64,000 nucleotides of DNA from a virus. The translations under genes were made by a program, and so were the position numbers. The DNA lies in the IMG/VR virus record IMGVR_UViG_3300044951_001239, positions 31,388 to 95,387 of that record. One strand, 5' to 3'. The notes beneath the pieces are model-generated. The model was given only the letters and a program-made list of their open reading frames with translations, had not been told where the DNA came from and ran no database searches. This document shows positions 39,492 through 47,695 of this stretch, piece after piece; the first letter of the stretch is position 1; the number at the start of each line of letters is the position of its first letter.

Positions 39492-40303
39492 AAATTGCTT
39501 TTTGTTTCAGTGGGCAGATTCGCACCGGTATACAAACTTACCCAAACATAAAACGATTTATAGGTGAACTTTGGGATAGCTGTGATTTTTTTGTCCACAC
39601 TTGGAATTATGAATCATATAAATCATTTAGTAAATCATCAATAAACGGTATATCTTTATTGCCTAGACAAAATCATTTTATTACAACTGAAAAAATAGAA
39701 AAATTTGCTTCATGTTATAATCCTAGAGGTATTATTGTAGATGATTTTGAATCATATAGCGAAAGACATATAAATCCAATTTGGTACTCTACATCAGAAT
39801 CGTTTAAGATTATGGAAAAGTATTCAACTGAGCATGATATAAAATATGATGTGGTTATAAAAATTAGACCTGATGTTATTTTTGGTACGGAAAGAAGATT
39901 GATAAATGAAATAAATCTATATGAAAAAACTCCAACAGTACTGTATAGTGATTGTTATACTGAAATAAGATTAGATGATGTAGTTTGGGTATTAAATTTT
40001 GAAAATGCATGTAAAATGTATACTGTGTTTGATTATATAATAAATAATATGACGGCAGAACAAGATGAAAAACAAACCGTATTGGAATTTTTAAAAGATA
40101 ATAACATCACAAACTCAAGTACTTTTCATAAAAGGTTTCAATATGCCATATATAGGAATGAATCATATATGTTTGATCCAATGACACAATTTAAAGAATG
40201 TTTTCGGAATGATAATCTACATTATGGTTCTTTTGGATTTACAGATGAGGAACATTTTAAAAAAATAAGCACAGAAGATAAACTAGGAATCAAATATGAT
40301 TAA
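39488..40303 (+). CDS. SGQIRT-type protein, glycosyltransferase-like (paralogue 3 of 3)
   Basis: A 271-residue third paralogue, starting MKIAFCFSGQIRTGIQTYPN, with HTWNYESYKSF and the conserved YDVVIKIRPDVIF (RPD in the metal-site position). It is more diverged than paralogues 1 and 2. The start overlaps the previous stop (ATGA), and its own stop overlaps the SGNH-like gene that follows by 8 nt. No membrane segment is visible, so it should be a cytosolic enzyme. Assignment is by family resemblance within the cluster. Confidence 0.55.
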   Translation: MKIAFCFSGQIRTGIQTYPNIKRFIGELWDSCDFFVHTWNYESYKSFSKSSINGISLLPRQNHFITTEKIEKFASCYNPRGIIVDDFESYSERHINPIWYSTSESFKIMEKYSTEHDIKYDVVIKIRPDVIFGTERRLINEINLYEKTPTVLYSDCYTEIRLDDVVWVLNFENACKMYTVFDYIINNMTAEQDEKQTVLEFLKDNNITNSSTFHKRFQYAIYRNESYMFDPMTQFKECFRNDNLHYGSFGFTDEEHFKKISTEDKLGIKYD

Positions 40304-41096
40304 TCATTTATACACTAATGGTTGTAGCTGGACAGCCGGCAATGGAATAGATCAAGATCCATTATTAAAAAGTATACCTTACCCTCAAAAATATAATTAT
40401 CTAAATAAACTAGGTTGGCCTGCTAAGTTAGCGCAACATCTTAATGTTCCTTTTACTAACAAAGCACAGGGAGCCGGAAGTAATAAACGAATGATTCGTA
40501 CCACTTGTGATTTTTTGAGAAAATATCCCAAAGAAGAATATAAAAACTTGGTAATAGTATTGGGCTGGACTACTGCGGATCGCAATGAAATGTATTTTGA
40601 AGAAAATGAAAATACGAAAGGATGGTGTATGTTCAATGCAACACAGCCAGTCAGTAGTCATGGGGGACTTTTTCGTCCAAACTTTTCATCAAGTTTTCTA
40701 CGCAGGATAGATGATTGGCAAAAACAATATGTGGGTGACTTTTTTAGCGTATATTCAACCTACTCATACTATTTTCAAGAAATGTATTTAATGAGTAATA
40801 TGCTAGAAAACTTAAATATTAAATATATGTTTTTCAGTAGTTTACCATGGAAAAGAATGATATATGGTGGAACTGAAGAAGTGCTAAAATCGTTTACAAC
40901 TGAAATAAATGAACTTAAAAAACCTACTATACTACAAACTAGAGACTGTGATGATTCATTAAATGTAATGTTTGATTTCTGTTTGAAAAATAATTTACCA
41001 ATGGCAAAGGACCATCATACTATGTCAGTAGGACATGCAGAGTGGGCCAATCATTTATCAAATGAACTAAAAGAACTTTATCCAAATGACATTTAA
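40296..41096 (+). CDS. SGNH-hydrolase-like protein 1
   Basis: A 266-residue protein with an N-terminal NGCSWTAG block (GDSL-like nucleophile Ser), KAQGAGSNKRM (block II), VLGWTTADRNE (block III) and a C-terminal HHTMSVGHAEWA that could supply the catalytic His. These features fit the SGNH/GDSL fold seen in a phage-enriched family of unknown function. Such enzymes add or remove O-acyl groups on sugars. It overlaps both neighbours and is followed by a paralogue. A role in glycan acylation or deacylation is inferred from context. Confidence 0.55.
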   Translation: MINHLYTNGCSWTAGNGIDQDPLLKSIPYPQKYNYLNKLGWPAKLAQHLNVPFTNKAQGAGSNKRMIRTTCDFLRKYPKEEYKNLVIVLGWTTADRNEMYFEENENTKGWCMFNATQPVSSHGGLFRPNFSSSFLRRIDDWQKQYVGDFFSVYSTYSYYFQEMYLMSNMLENLNIKYMFFSSLPWKRMIYGGTEEVLKSFTTEINELKKPTILQTRDCDDSLNVMFDFCLKNNLPMAKDHHTMSVGHAEWANHLSNELKELYPNDI

Positions 41097-41961
41097 ATTA
41101 ATAACTAATGGTGATAGTTGGACATTCGGCAGTGAGATAGTTGACTATGCTGTAGTAAACAAACATCTTGACAAAAAACATGTAACAGAATATGATTTTT
41201 TTGAAGAAAACGATAGTTATAGAATTGCTAGAATCTGGCCTACCCATCTAGCTAAAATTATGAATGCTGATTTAATTAATTTAGCATGGCCGGCTGATGA
41301 TAACGGAAGTATACTAAGACGTACTATGTCATATATTGCAACTAACTTTATTGAAAAAAACTTACCTACATCCGACATACTTGTTATAATTGGATGGAGT
41401 AGCCCGGAACGAAATAGTTTTTGGTATGACGATGGAAAACAATCACATTCATTGAGACTATTTCCTACTATTCCTACTTCAGTTAGAGATATTGAATTTA
41501 AGAAATTTTGGGAATATTATGTAACTTATTTATGGAACCCAGAAGATTACATCCGCCGATTCATATTTGATGCAGTACAGTTTGAAAACTTTTGTATACG
41601 CTATAAAATTAAATATCTGCAATTTAATTCATTCTATCAAACCCCTGGCAAGAATATAACACATTGGATAGATTTAAATATATCAGAAGAAGTTAACAAA
41701 CTAAAACCTGATGTAAGCACTATATATGACTCAACTATTGCACGAAGAAAACATGAAATAGCAAATTATATTACATTGTGGAATACAATAAATTCTGTAA
41801 ATTTCTACAATAAGGATCAAACCAATAATACCTTTAAAGGGTTTATTGATTCTAAGTTTAAAGACCCCTACAATAAAACATGGCACCCAAGTCCGGAAAG
41901 TCATTTAGCTTGGGCTGAAGAATTACACAGATATATGACAGTTAATAAAATTATTAATTAA
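41086..41961 (+). CDS. SGNH-hydrolase-like protein 2
   Basis: A 291-residue paralogue of the preceding gene. Block I is TNGDSWTFGSE (closer to the classical GDS), block II LAWPADDNGSI, block III VIIGWSSPERNSFW, and the C-terminal catalytic pair is in WHPSPESHLAWAEEL. All four SGNH elements are in order at roughly the expected spacing. No signal peptide, so it acts on a cytoplasmic precursor if active. It is the last gene before a 15-nt gap with a fresh ribosome site for the sugar-pathway genes. Confidence 0.6.
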   Translation: MTFKLITNGDSWTFGSEIVDYAVVNKHLDKKHVTEYDFFEENDSYRIARIWPTHLAKIMNADLINLAWPADDNGSILRRTMSYIATNFIEKNLPTSDILVIIGWSSPERNSFWYDDGKQSHSLRLFPTIPTSVRDIEFKKFWEYYVTYLWNPEDYIRRFIFDAVQFENFCIRYKIKYLQFNSFYQTPGKNITHWIDLNISEEVNKLKPDVSTIYDSTIARRKHEIANYITLWNTINSVNFYNKDQTNNTFKGFIDSKFKDPYNKTWHPSPESHLAWAEELHRYMTVNKIIN

Positions 41962-41976
41962 GGGTAAGGAAAACAA

Positions 41977-42417
41977 ATGGTACAAAAAATAAACAAACAT
42001 TGGGGTCACGAACTTTGGATTGCTGACGGCGTAAGAACCCCATATGCTTTGAAACGAATACTTTTCAAAGCTGGAAATCGTACCAGCTTGCAAGTGCATA
42101 AATTTAAGTTTGAAACTAACTATGTGCTAAGTGGTACTGGTCTATTGTATAGAAGTAAAGAATCATTTGACATTGACACCTTTTTAAATAATGGAATGAC
42201 TATTACACAAGTCATGGAATATGAATCTTCATTTGATATCATTGAACTAACAGAGGGTGTTTCATTTGATGTGCAGCCGAGATTTGTTCATCGGGTGGTT
42301 GCAACAACTGATCTTGAATTCATTGAGGCAAGCACTACTGAACTTGATGATGTAATCAGGCTACAAGATGACGGTGGAAGAACACACGGCCGAATAAGCT
42401 ATGAACATGAAAATTAA
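41977..42417 (+). CDS. cupin sugar-phosphate isomerase/epimerase-like protein
   Basis: A 146-residue cupin resembling the C-terminal half of type II mannose-6-phosphate isomerases. It has WGHELWIADG (family start), LQVHKFKFETNYVLSGTGLL (cupin motif 1 with a metal-ligand His), VSFDVQPRFVHRVVA (motif 2 His), and a distinctive ending EASTTELDDVIRLQDDGGR. Ribosome site AAGGAAAA. The start of the sugar-pathway set and the 17-nt overlap with the nucleotidyltransferase gene suggest it isomerises or epimerises the sugar that is then activated. Confidence 0.7.
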   Translation: MVQKINKHWGHELWIADGVRTPYALKRILFKAGNRTSLQVHKFKFETNYVLSGTGLLYRSKESFDIDTFLNNGMTITQVMEYESSFDIIELTEGVSFDVQPRFVHRVVATTDLEFIEASTTELDDVIRLQDDGGRTHGRISYEHEN

Positions 42418-43936
42418 TACAGTAATTATTCCTACTGCCGGTACCGGTAGTAGAATGGGCAACTACACAAAAAATTTTAACAAAGCACTATTGCCTTATA
42501 AGAATAAGCCAGTAATATCACATATCATTGATAGCTTCCCTAAAGATACTAGATTTATTATTCCCTTAGGCTATTTAAAAGAACAGATTATAGATTTCTG
42601 TGCCGTAGCATACAATGATAGACATATTGAATTTGTTGTTGTTGATGACTGGCAAAGCACAAAGTCTGGTACAGGCTATACCTTACTACAATGTAAAGAC
42701 TTAATCAACTCCTCATTTTGGTATGTACCTTGTGATACATACTTTGATCAATCAGTAGTAGATAAAGTTAGAGATAAAGATTGTTATTTTGTTAAAACAG
42801 TTCCAGCACAAGATACACATCTTTATACTATGTTTGACTTGAACAATAGTTTTTATATACATGATATTAAGTTTAAAGAAGAAACTAGCTCTAATTGGAA
42901 AGCATTTACTGGTTTGATGTATATCAATGATTACAGTGATTTCTTTGCTAGGTTAGAAGCTAGTCACAGCAATGAATTCATTGGTATTATTAAGCTAGGC
43001 AGCGATACAGCAGGTCTTAATACATGGCTAGACTTTGGTAGCCCAATAATATATCAAACTGAATTAAGTAAGAGTCAAAAGTTTGACTTTACAAAGAAAG
43101 ATGAAGTAACTTATATCTGTAACAATCGTGTAGTTAAATGGTGGTTAGACGGATCTGTGGCTAAAAAGAAATACGATAAAGTATTGGCCAATTTCAGTAT
43201 ATTTCCGGATAATTGTCAACATAGCGGTAACTACATGGCCTATGATTTCTTTCAAGGACAAACATTGTACGAATTCAATAATCCAGCGGCATTTACTCCT
43301 TTACTAGATTGGTTAGAAACAAATGTTTGGAAAGATTGCGATGCCGACATTTACAATGCTAGTGTTGAATTTTATAAAACTAAATCATTATCACGTATTA
43401 ATAAGTTTTTAGAAAAGTATCCTAACTTAAGTCCAGTTACTAACATTGATGGAGTAGAAGTTAAGGATTATAATTACTATCTCGATAAAATAGATTGGGA
43501 ATACTTTGCTACTGTTACTCGTCCTGGATTTCTTCATGGTGATTTGCAGTTTGATAACATTGTTATCAGCGAAGATTTAGAGTTTAAGATAATAGATTGG
43601 CGTCACGAATTTGCCGGCTTAGTTGAGTGCGGTGATATATACTATGACCTAGCTAAGATGGCAGGGGGGTTGATTATTAACTACGCTAACATTAAGAATC
43701 ATAATTTCAACATTGAAATAGACAATGGCGCAGTGACATTAAGCATCCCAAATGTAGATCATATAAATGTTTATCAAAAACGTTTAAAGAAATATATATT
43801 GGATAACAACTTAGATTATAACAAAGTTCAACAACTTATACCAATTATATTTTGGAATATGAGCCCCTTACATACCGCACCATTTGATTTGTTCTTGTGG
43901 TATTTGGGTATCAAGTTGTTCCAAGAGTTAGAATGA
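42401..43936 (+). CDS. bifunctional sugar nucleotidyltransferase - APH/choline-kinase-like fusion
   Basis: A 511-residue two-domain protein. Residues ~5-230 are a nucleotidyltransferase: IPTAGTGSRMGNYTKNFNKA (NTP-binding loop plus Lys) and WYVPCDTYFD (metal site). Residues ~240-510 are kinase-like: FLHGDLQFDNIVISE (catalytic loop, about residue 380) and FKIIDWRHEF (metal-binding Asp), as in aminoglycoside/choline kinases. The fusion could phosphorylate a sugar or amino alcohol and then make its NDP-activated form, comparable in logic to LicA/LicC-type activities. The substrate is not evident. Its last bases overlap the next start (ATGA). Confidence 0.8.
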   Translation: MNMKINTVIIPTAGTGSRMGNYTKNFNKALLPYKNKPVISHIIDSFPKDTRFIIPLGYLKEQIIDFCAVAYNDRHIEFVVVDDWQSTKSGTGYTLLQCKDLINSSFWYVPCDTYFDQSVVDKVRDKDCYFVKTVPAQDTHLYTMFDLNNSFYIHDIKFKEETSSNWKAFTGLMYINDYSDFFARLEASHSNEFIGIIKLGSDTAGLNTWLDFGSPIIYQTELSKSQKFDFTKKDEVTYICNNRVVKWWLDGSVAKKKYDKVLANFSIFPDNCQHSGNYMAYDFFQGQTLYEFNNPAAFTPLLDWLETNVWKDCDADIYNASVEFYKTKSLSRINKFLEKYPNLSPVTNIDGVEVKDYNYYLDKIDWEYFATVTRPGFLHGDLQFDNIVISEDLEFKIIDWRHEFAGLVECGDIYYDLAKMAGGLIINYANIKNHNFNIEIDNGAVTLSIPNVDHINVYQKRLKKYILDNNLDYNKVQQLIPIIFWNMSPLHTAPFDLFLWYLGIKLFQELE

Positions 43937-44631
43937 AACAATTTTATAGTCTAAGCCAATATCCAGGTAAAACGGGAGAGACGTACTATCGTAAGTTTTT
44001 TAATTTAAAGAACTTACCATACACTTACAACGCATTAAAATGCGAAAACATAGTTGATAGTGTAACCGAATTAAAAAATTCTAATAGTAGTGGATTTAGT
44101 GTAAGTATGCCTTATAAATCTCTAGTCATACCTTTATTAGATGAAGTGGATGAATTAGTTACTCAATTCAATAGTTGTAATACAGTAGTAAATATTGATG
44201 GAAAGTATATTGGTTACAATGCTGATTACTACGGTGCAATACATGTACTAAAAACAGTTCCAGACTCTAGTCCAATTAACATATTGGGAAACGGGGCAAT
44301 GGGCAATATGTTTAAAAAAATCTTAGGTTCTAGAGCTAATATATACAGTCGTTCATTGGATAATTGGGATAAAATACAATCATTAACTGGAACTGTAATA
44401 AACTGCACAAGTTTGGGCACCTCTACAGAGGATAGCCCCTTTGTTAAGTTACCAAACTTAAGCTGTGTAATTGATTTAGCAATGGCTGATAATGATTTAA
44501 AAAAACAAACCATCTCATCTGATATTAAATATATAGGCGGAAAAGAGTTTTACCGACACCAATTCAAAAAGCAATTTGAAATATACACCGGTATAACACT
44601 AAGCCAATCAGAACTTGAAGATGATAATTAA
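43933..44631 (+). CDS. shikimate-dehydrogenase-like oxidoreductase
   Basis: A 232-residue AroE-family protein; shikimate dehydrogenases are usually ~270. Family features are present: the SxS-type substrate site near the start (YSLSQYPGKTG), SGFSVSMPYKS with the catalytic Lys, FNSCNTVVNIDGKYIGYNAD with the conserved Asp, the Rossmann loop ILGNGAMGNMF, and NCTSLGT. The ATG at 43933 is chosen because it gives the ATGA overlap and removes an unrelated N-terminus. In this sugar cluster it more likely reduces a keto-sugar intermediate than shikimate, but that is inference. Confidence 0.75.
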   Translation: MKQFYSLSQYPGKTGETYYRKFFNLKNLPYTYNALKCENIVDSVTELKNSNSSGFSVSMPYKSLVIPLLDEVDELVTQFNSCNTVVNIDGKYIGYNADYYGAIHVLKTVPDSSPINILGNGAMGNMFKKILGSRANIYSRSLDNWDKIQSLTGTVINCTSLGTSTEDSPFVKLPNLSCVIDLAMADNDLKKQTISSDIKYIGGKEFYRHQFKKQFEIYTGITLSQSELEDDN

Positions 44632-45106
44632 TAAATTAGTTTTAGACATTGACGGAGTACTTAACACTGGGCATATTTTATATAGCAGTCAGGGTAAGAT
44701 GTTCAAAGTATTTGGTCCACACGACAAAGATGGATTCAAAATAATAAAGAAATATCTTAATGATATTACCTTTATTACGGCAGATGTGACTGGCTGGGAA
44801 ATAACCTACGCCCGAATAGTAAAAGATTGGAACTATAATCCATCGCAATTGATATTAGTTACCGAAGAAGATCGTATGAGATGGTTTGAAAATAATTGCA
44901 ATTTTGAAACCACTGCATATATAGCTGACGGATATAATGATGCACCTATACTAAAAAGAGTTAAAGTTGGCATTGCACCTAAATCAGCAAGAATAGAAGC
45001 AAGAGAATCAGCAAAGTACGTAACACCCTCTGAAGCAGGTAACGGTGCTGTATTAGATGCTTGTATATATTTAGAGAGAATAATAAATGGACTTGAAGAA
45101 ATTTAA
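44621..45106 (+). CDS. KdsC-like HAD phosphatase
   Basis: A 161-residue HAD-superfamily protein of the KdsC (KDO-8-phosphate phosphatase) type: LVLDIDGVLNTGHILYSSQG (catalytic DxD), KVFGPHDKDGFKII, TADVTGWEIT (motif II Thr), YIADGYNDAPIL (motif IV Asp) and VTPSEAGNGAVLDAC near the C-terminus. Length matches the cap-less tetrameric subfamily. It overlaps the AroE-like gene by 11 nt and the aldolase gene by 20 nt. It is expected to dephosphorylate a sugar phosphate made by the neighbouring aldolase-like enzyme. The ATG at 44621 is preferred to the TTG at 44615. Confidence 0.78.
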   Translation: MIINKLVLDIDGVLNTGHILYSSQGKMFKVFGPHDKDGFKIIKKYLNDITFITADVTGWEITYARIVKDWNYNPSQLILVTEEDRMRWFENNCNFETTAYIADGYNDAPILKRVKVGIAPKSARIEARESAKYVTPSEAGNGAVLDACIYLERIINGLEEI

Positions 45107-46103
45107 ATTGGGTGTGGGTCCCATGAGTCCAGAAATAGTTACGATTTGTTTGGAATACAGCAAGGTACATAATTTCCCAATTATGATTATTGCTAGCAGG
45201 AATCAAGTTGATGCTAATAGCGGATATTCGTTTACCACTGAAAAATTAGTAGATTTCATCAAAACTAACGCAAATTATGATCCTGAAAGAGTACTCATCT
45301 GTAGAGACCACTGCGGGCCATATTACGGTGATATTGATAATGGATTATCTGTTGAAGATGCATTAAAAAATTGTATCAACACAATTGATTCTGACGTTAA
45401 GAACGGATTTAATTTGATACATGTGGATATCAGCAGAATAGCAAAAGAAGAAAAATACGCAATAGCAGATCAACTTATCAATTACATTTTGAAGTTAAAT
45501 CCTGACATGATGTTAGAATTTGGAAGTGAAGATAATCTTAGTGTAGAAGAAAACAATAATCAAATACATTATGATGTTGAGTTTAGTAGACGATATCCAT
45601 TTGAAATTAAATTTGTTGTTGGGCGAACCGGAAGTCTTACCAAACACAAACAAGTAGGACATTTTGCAGTAGAAGCTAATACTAAACTAGCAGAGGTTAT
45701 ACATAATCATGGGTTTTTATTTAAAGAACACAATGCTGATTACCTAACTGGACAAGAGATTGTTTTGCGAAAGCTAGCCGGGGTAGATTCGTTAAATATT
45801 GCTCCGCAATTAGGAGTGATTCACACTACTGTACTTACTAACTTGGGCAAAGAATTCATCACTGAGTATCTTGCATTTAAGAAAGTTGTACTTGAAACAG
45901 AAGTATGGAAGAAATGGGTTACCCCTGAGGTAACAGGCGATGAAACTAAATTATTAGTAAGTGGACATTACTTTTTAAACACAGATTCAGCCAAACAGTT
46001 GTTAGAAAAAATTGACATATCACATTTTAAAACTGTGTTGAAAACAGAGATATTTGCCGTACTTGATATATATAGAAAGGCTCTTGACAATGAGCATATT
46101 TAA
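45087..46103 (+). CDS. GatZ/KbaZ-like class II tagatose-bisphosphate aldolase subunit
   Basis: A 338-residue TIM-barrel protein with the order of motifs of GatZ/KbaZ: PIMIIASRNQVDANSGYSFT, LICRDHCGPYYGD (the DH pair binds metal in class II aldolases), NGFNLIHVDISR, MLEFGSEDN, and HNADYLTGQEIVLRKLAGVD followed by LNIAPQLG. In enterobacteria GatZ/KbaZ supports the catalytic GatY/KbaY subunit; no such partner is visible here, so this protein may act alone. GatZ homologues are around 420 residues, making this a short version. It could form or cleave a ketose (bis)phosphate for the glycan. Confidence 0.78.
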   Translation: MDLKKFKLGVGPMSPEIVTICLEYSKVHNFPIMIIASRNQVDANSGYSFTTEKLVDFIKTNANYDPERVLICRDHCGPYYGDIDNGLSVEDALKNCINTIDSDVKNGFNLIHVDISRIAKEEKYAIADQLINYILKLNPDMMLEFGSEDNLSVEENNNQIHYDVEFSRRYPFEIKFVVGRTGSLTKHKQVGHFAVEANTKLAEVIHNHGFLFKEHNADYLTGQEIVLRKLAGVDSLNIAPQLGVIHTTVLTNLGKEFITEYLAFKKVVLETEVWKKWVTPEVTGDETKLLVSGHYFLNTDSAKQLLEKIDISHFKTVLKTEIFAVLDIYRKALDNEHI

Positions 46104-46212
46104 AAAAATTAGACATTTTATCGTAGAAACCGTGTTTGGTAAAATTACCAGAGAATTACGCTATAGAAAACGATTAAAAGAATTGCGGAAACGTGATCCG
46201 TTTATTTACTAA
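46090..46212 (+). CDS. small basic phage protein (40 aa)
   Basis: ATG at 46090 overlaps the end of the aldolase gene by 14 nt, and the stop TAA (46210-46212) overlaps the carbamoyltransferase ATG as TAATG. The product is very basic and helical: an N-terminal IFKKIRHFIVETVFGKI amphipathic stretch, then RKRLKELRKRDPFIY. The double coupling in an otherwise unexplained 108-nt gap supports a real gene. It may be a small membrane-peripheral or protein-binding partner of the adjacent enzymes; function unknown. Confidence 0.6.
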   Translation: MSIFKKIRHFIVETVFGKITRELRYRKRLKELRKRDPFIY

Positions 46213-47687
46213 TGAATTTTATAGGTATAAGTGCCGGCTTCCATGATGCAGCCGTTAGTGTAGTAGATGACCATGGTAACATATTGTTTGCTGGACATAG
46301 CGAACGGTATAGTAAGAAGAAACACGACAAAGATATATGTGAAGAATTGTTAACTGATGCACTACCATATGCTAACTCTGAACAGTTAGAATATCATTAC
46401 TATGAACGCCCGTGGTTAAAGTCATTGAGACAACTACGTAGCGGTGAAGGGTTTATTTGGCCAACATGGGAAAAGATATTGGGATCGGCGTATAGTCAAA
46501 TGAGTGAGCCTAAGATTCATACGCATGGACATCATTTATGTCATGCAGCAGCAGGATTTCAAACAAGTCCGTTTGATGATGCGACCGTAGTGGTGATTGA
46601 TGCCATCGGAGAGTTTGATACTATTACTATCTGGGATGCTTGGTATGATTTTGTAACCGACAAAGCACAATATAAAAAACTCTGGAGTATGCAATATCCA
46701 GATAGTATTGGATTGTTCTATTCAGCAATGACTGAAAGAGTTGGATTGCGCCCGCTTGATGAAGAATATATTCTAATGGGAATGGCAGCATATGGGCAAC
46801 CGATTCATCTGAATGAAATGATGGATGAAATAGTAGATGATAGATTAATCTTCAAACAAAATTTACATACCGGAGTTAGTAAAGATTTCTTAAAAGATGC
46901 TGATCTAATGGACATTGCTAGTAGTAGTCAACATCTAGTAGAACATATGATTACCACAGTAATGGCTAAAGCCAGAATAATGGGCTCTAGTAGTAATCTA
47001 GTATACGGTGGCGGCGTGGCTTTGAATTGTGTAGCAAATAGATTGTTAGGAAATTACTATGAAAATATTTGGATTATGCCTAATCCCGGAGACGCGGGTA
47101 ATAGTCTTGGTGCAGCGTGTCTTGGACAAGGGGGTAAAGTTAATTGGGTTGATGCTTTTCTTGGCTATGGAATTTCTGGTGACTATCCTGTTAACAGTTT
47201 ACTTGATGTTTTACTTAGTGATAGTATTGTTGGTGTCGCATCAGGGAGAGCAGAGTTCGGGCCAAGAGCGTTGGGCAACAGAAGTCTCCTTGCAGACCCA
47301 AGAGGTGGCCGGATTAAAGATAAAGTAAATCAGATTAAACGTAGACAGAAGTTTAGACCATTTGCACCGGTCATTCTGGAAGAGTATGTTCATCAATATT
47401 TTACTATGCCTATACATTGGGATAACAGTAGGTATATGCAAGTAGTCGGCACTTGTAGGTTGCCTGAGTTATTTCCTGCTATTGTACATCATGACGGTAC
47501 TAGTCGTGTGCAAACCGTACCAAAAGATGGATCAGGGATTAGAGAGTTATTAGAGAAATGGTATATACTAACTGGTTGTCCAATGTTATTAAACACAAGT
47601 TTAAACATCCGTGGTGAACCAATGGTAAACAATAGAGATGATGCTGATAGGTTTGCAAAACTTTATGGGGTCAACGTTTTGTCATAA
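46212..47687 (+). CDS. carbamoyltransferase (NodU/TobZ family)
   Basis: A 491-residue enzyme of the NodU/CmcH/TobZ family, which transfers carbamoyl from carbamoyl phosphate via carbamoyl-AMP to sugar hydroxyls. Motifs: FIGISAGFHDAAVSVVDD at the start, HGHHLCHAAAGF (metal-binding His cluster, ~residues 103-114), VYGGGVALNCVAN, NPGDAGNSLGAA, and the YrdC-like C-terminal part with RAEFGPRALGNRSLLADPR and KFRPFAPVILEE. It is somewhat shorter than typical members (550-600). Positioned at the end of the sugar pathway genes, it most likely carbamoylates the sugar or finished glycan. Confidence 0.9.
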   Translation: MNFIGISAGFHDAAVSVVDDHGNILFAGHSERYSKKKHDKDICEELLTDALPYANSEQLEYHYYERPWLKSLRQLRSGEGFIWPTWEKILGSAYSQMSEPKIHTHGHHLCHAAAGFQTSPFDDATVVVIDAIGEFDTITIWDAWYDFVTDKAQYKKLWSMQYPDSIGLFYSAMTERVGLRPLDEEYILMGMAAYGQPIHLNEMMDEIVDDRLIFKQNLHTGVSKDFLKDADLMDIASSSQHLVEHMITTVMAKARIMGSSSNLVYGGGVALNCVANRLLGNYYENIWIMPNPGDAGNSLGAACLGQGGKVNWVDAFLGYGISGDYPVNSLLDVLLSDSIVGVASGRAEFGPRALGNRSLLADPRGGRIKDKVNQIKRRQKFRPFAPVILEEYVHQYFTMPIHWDNSRYMQVVGTCRLPELFPAIVHHDGTSRVQTVPKDGSGIRELLEKWYILTGCPMLLNTSLNIRGEPMVNNRDDADRFAKLYGVNVLS

Positions 47688-47695
47688 GTATTAAA

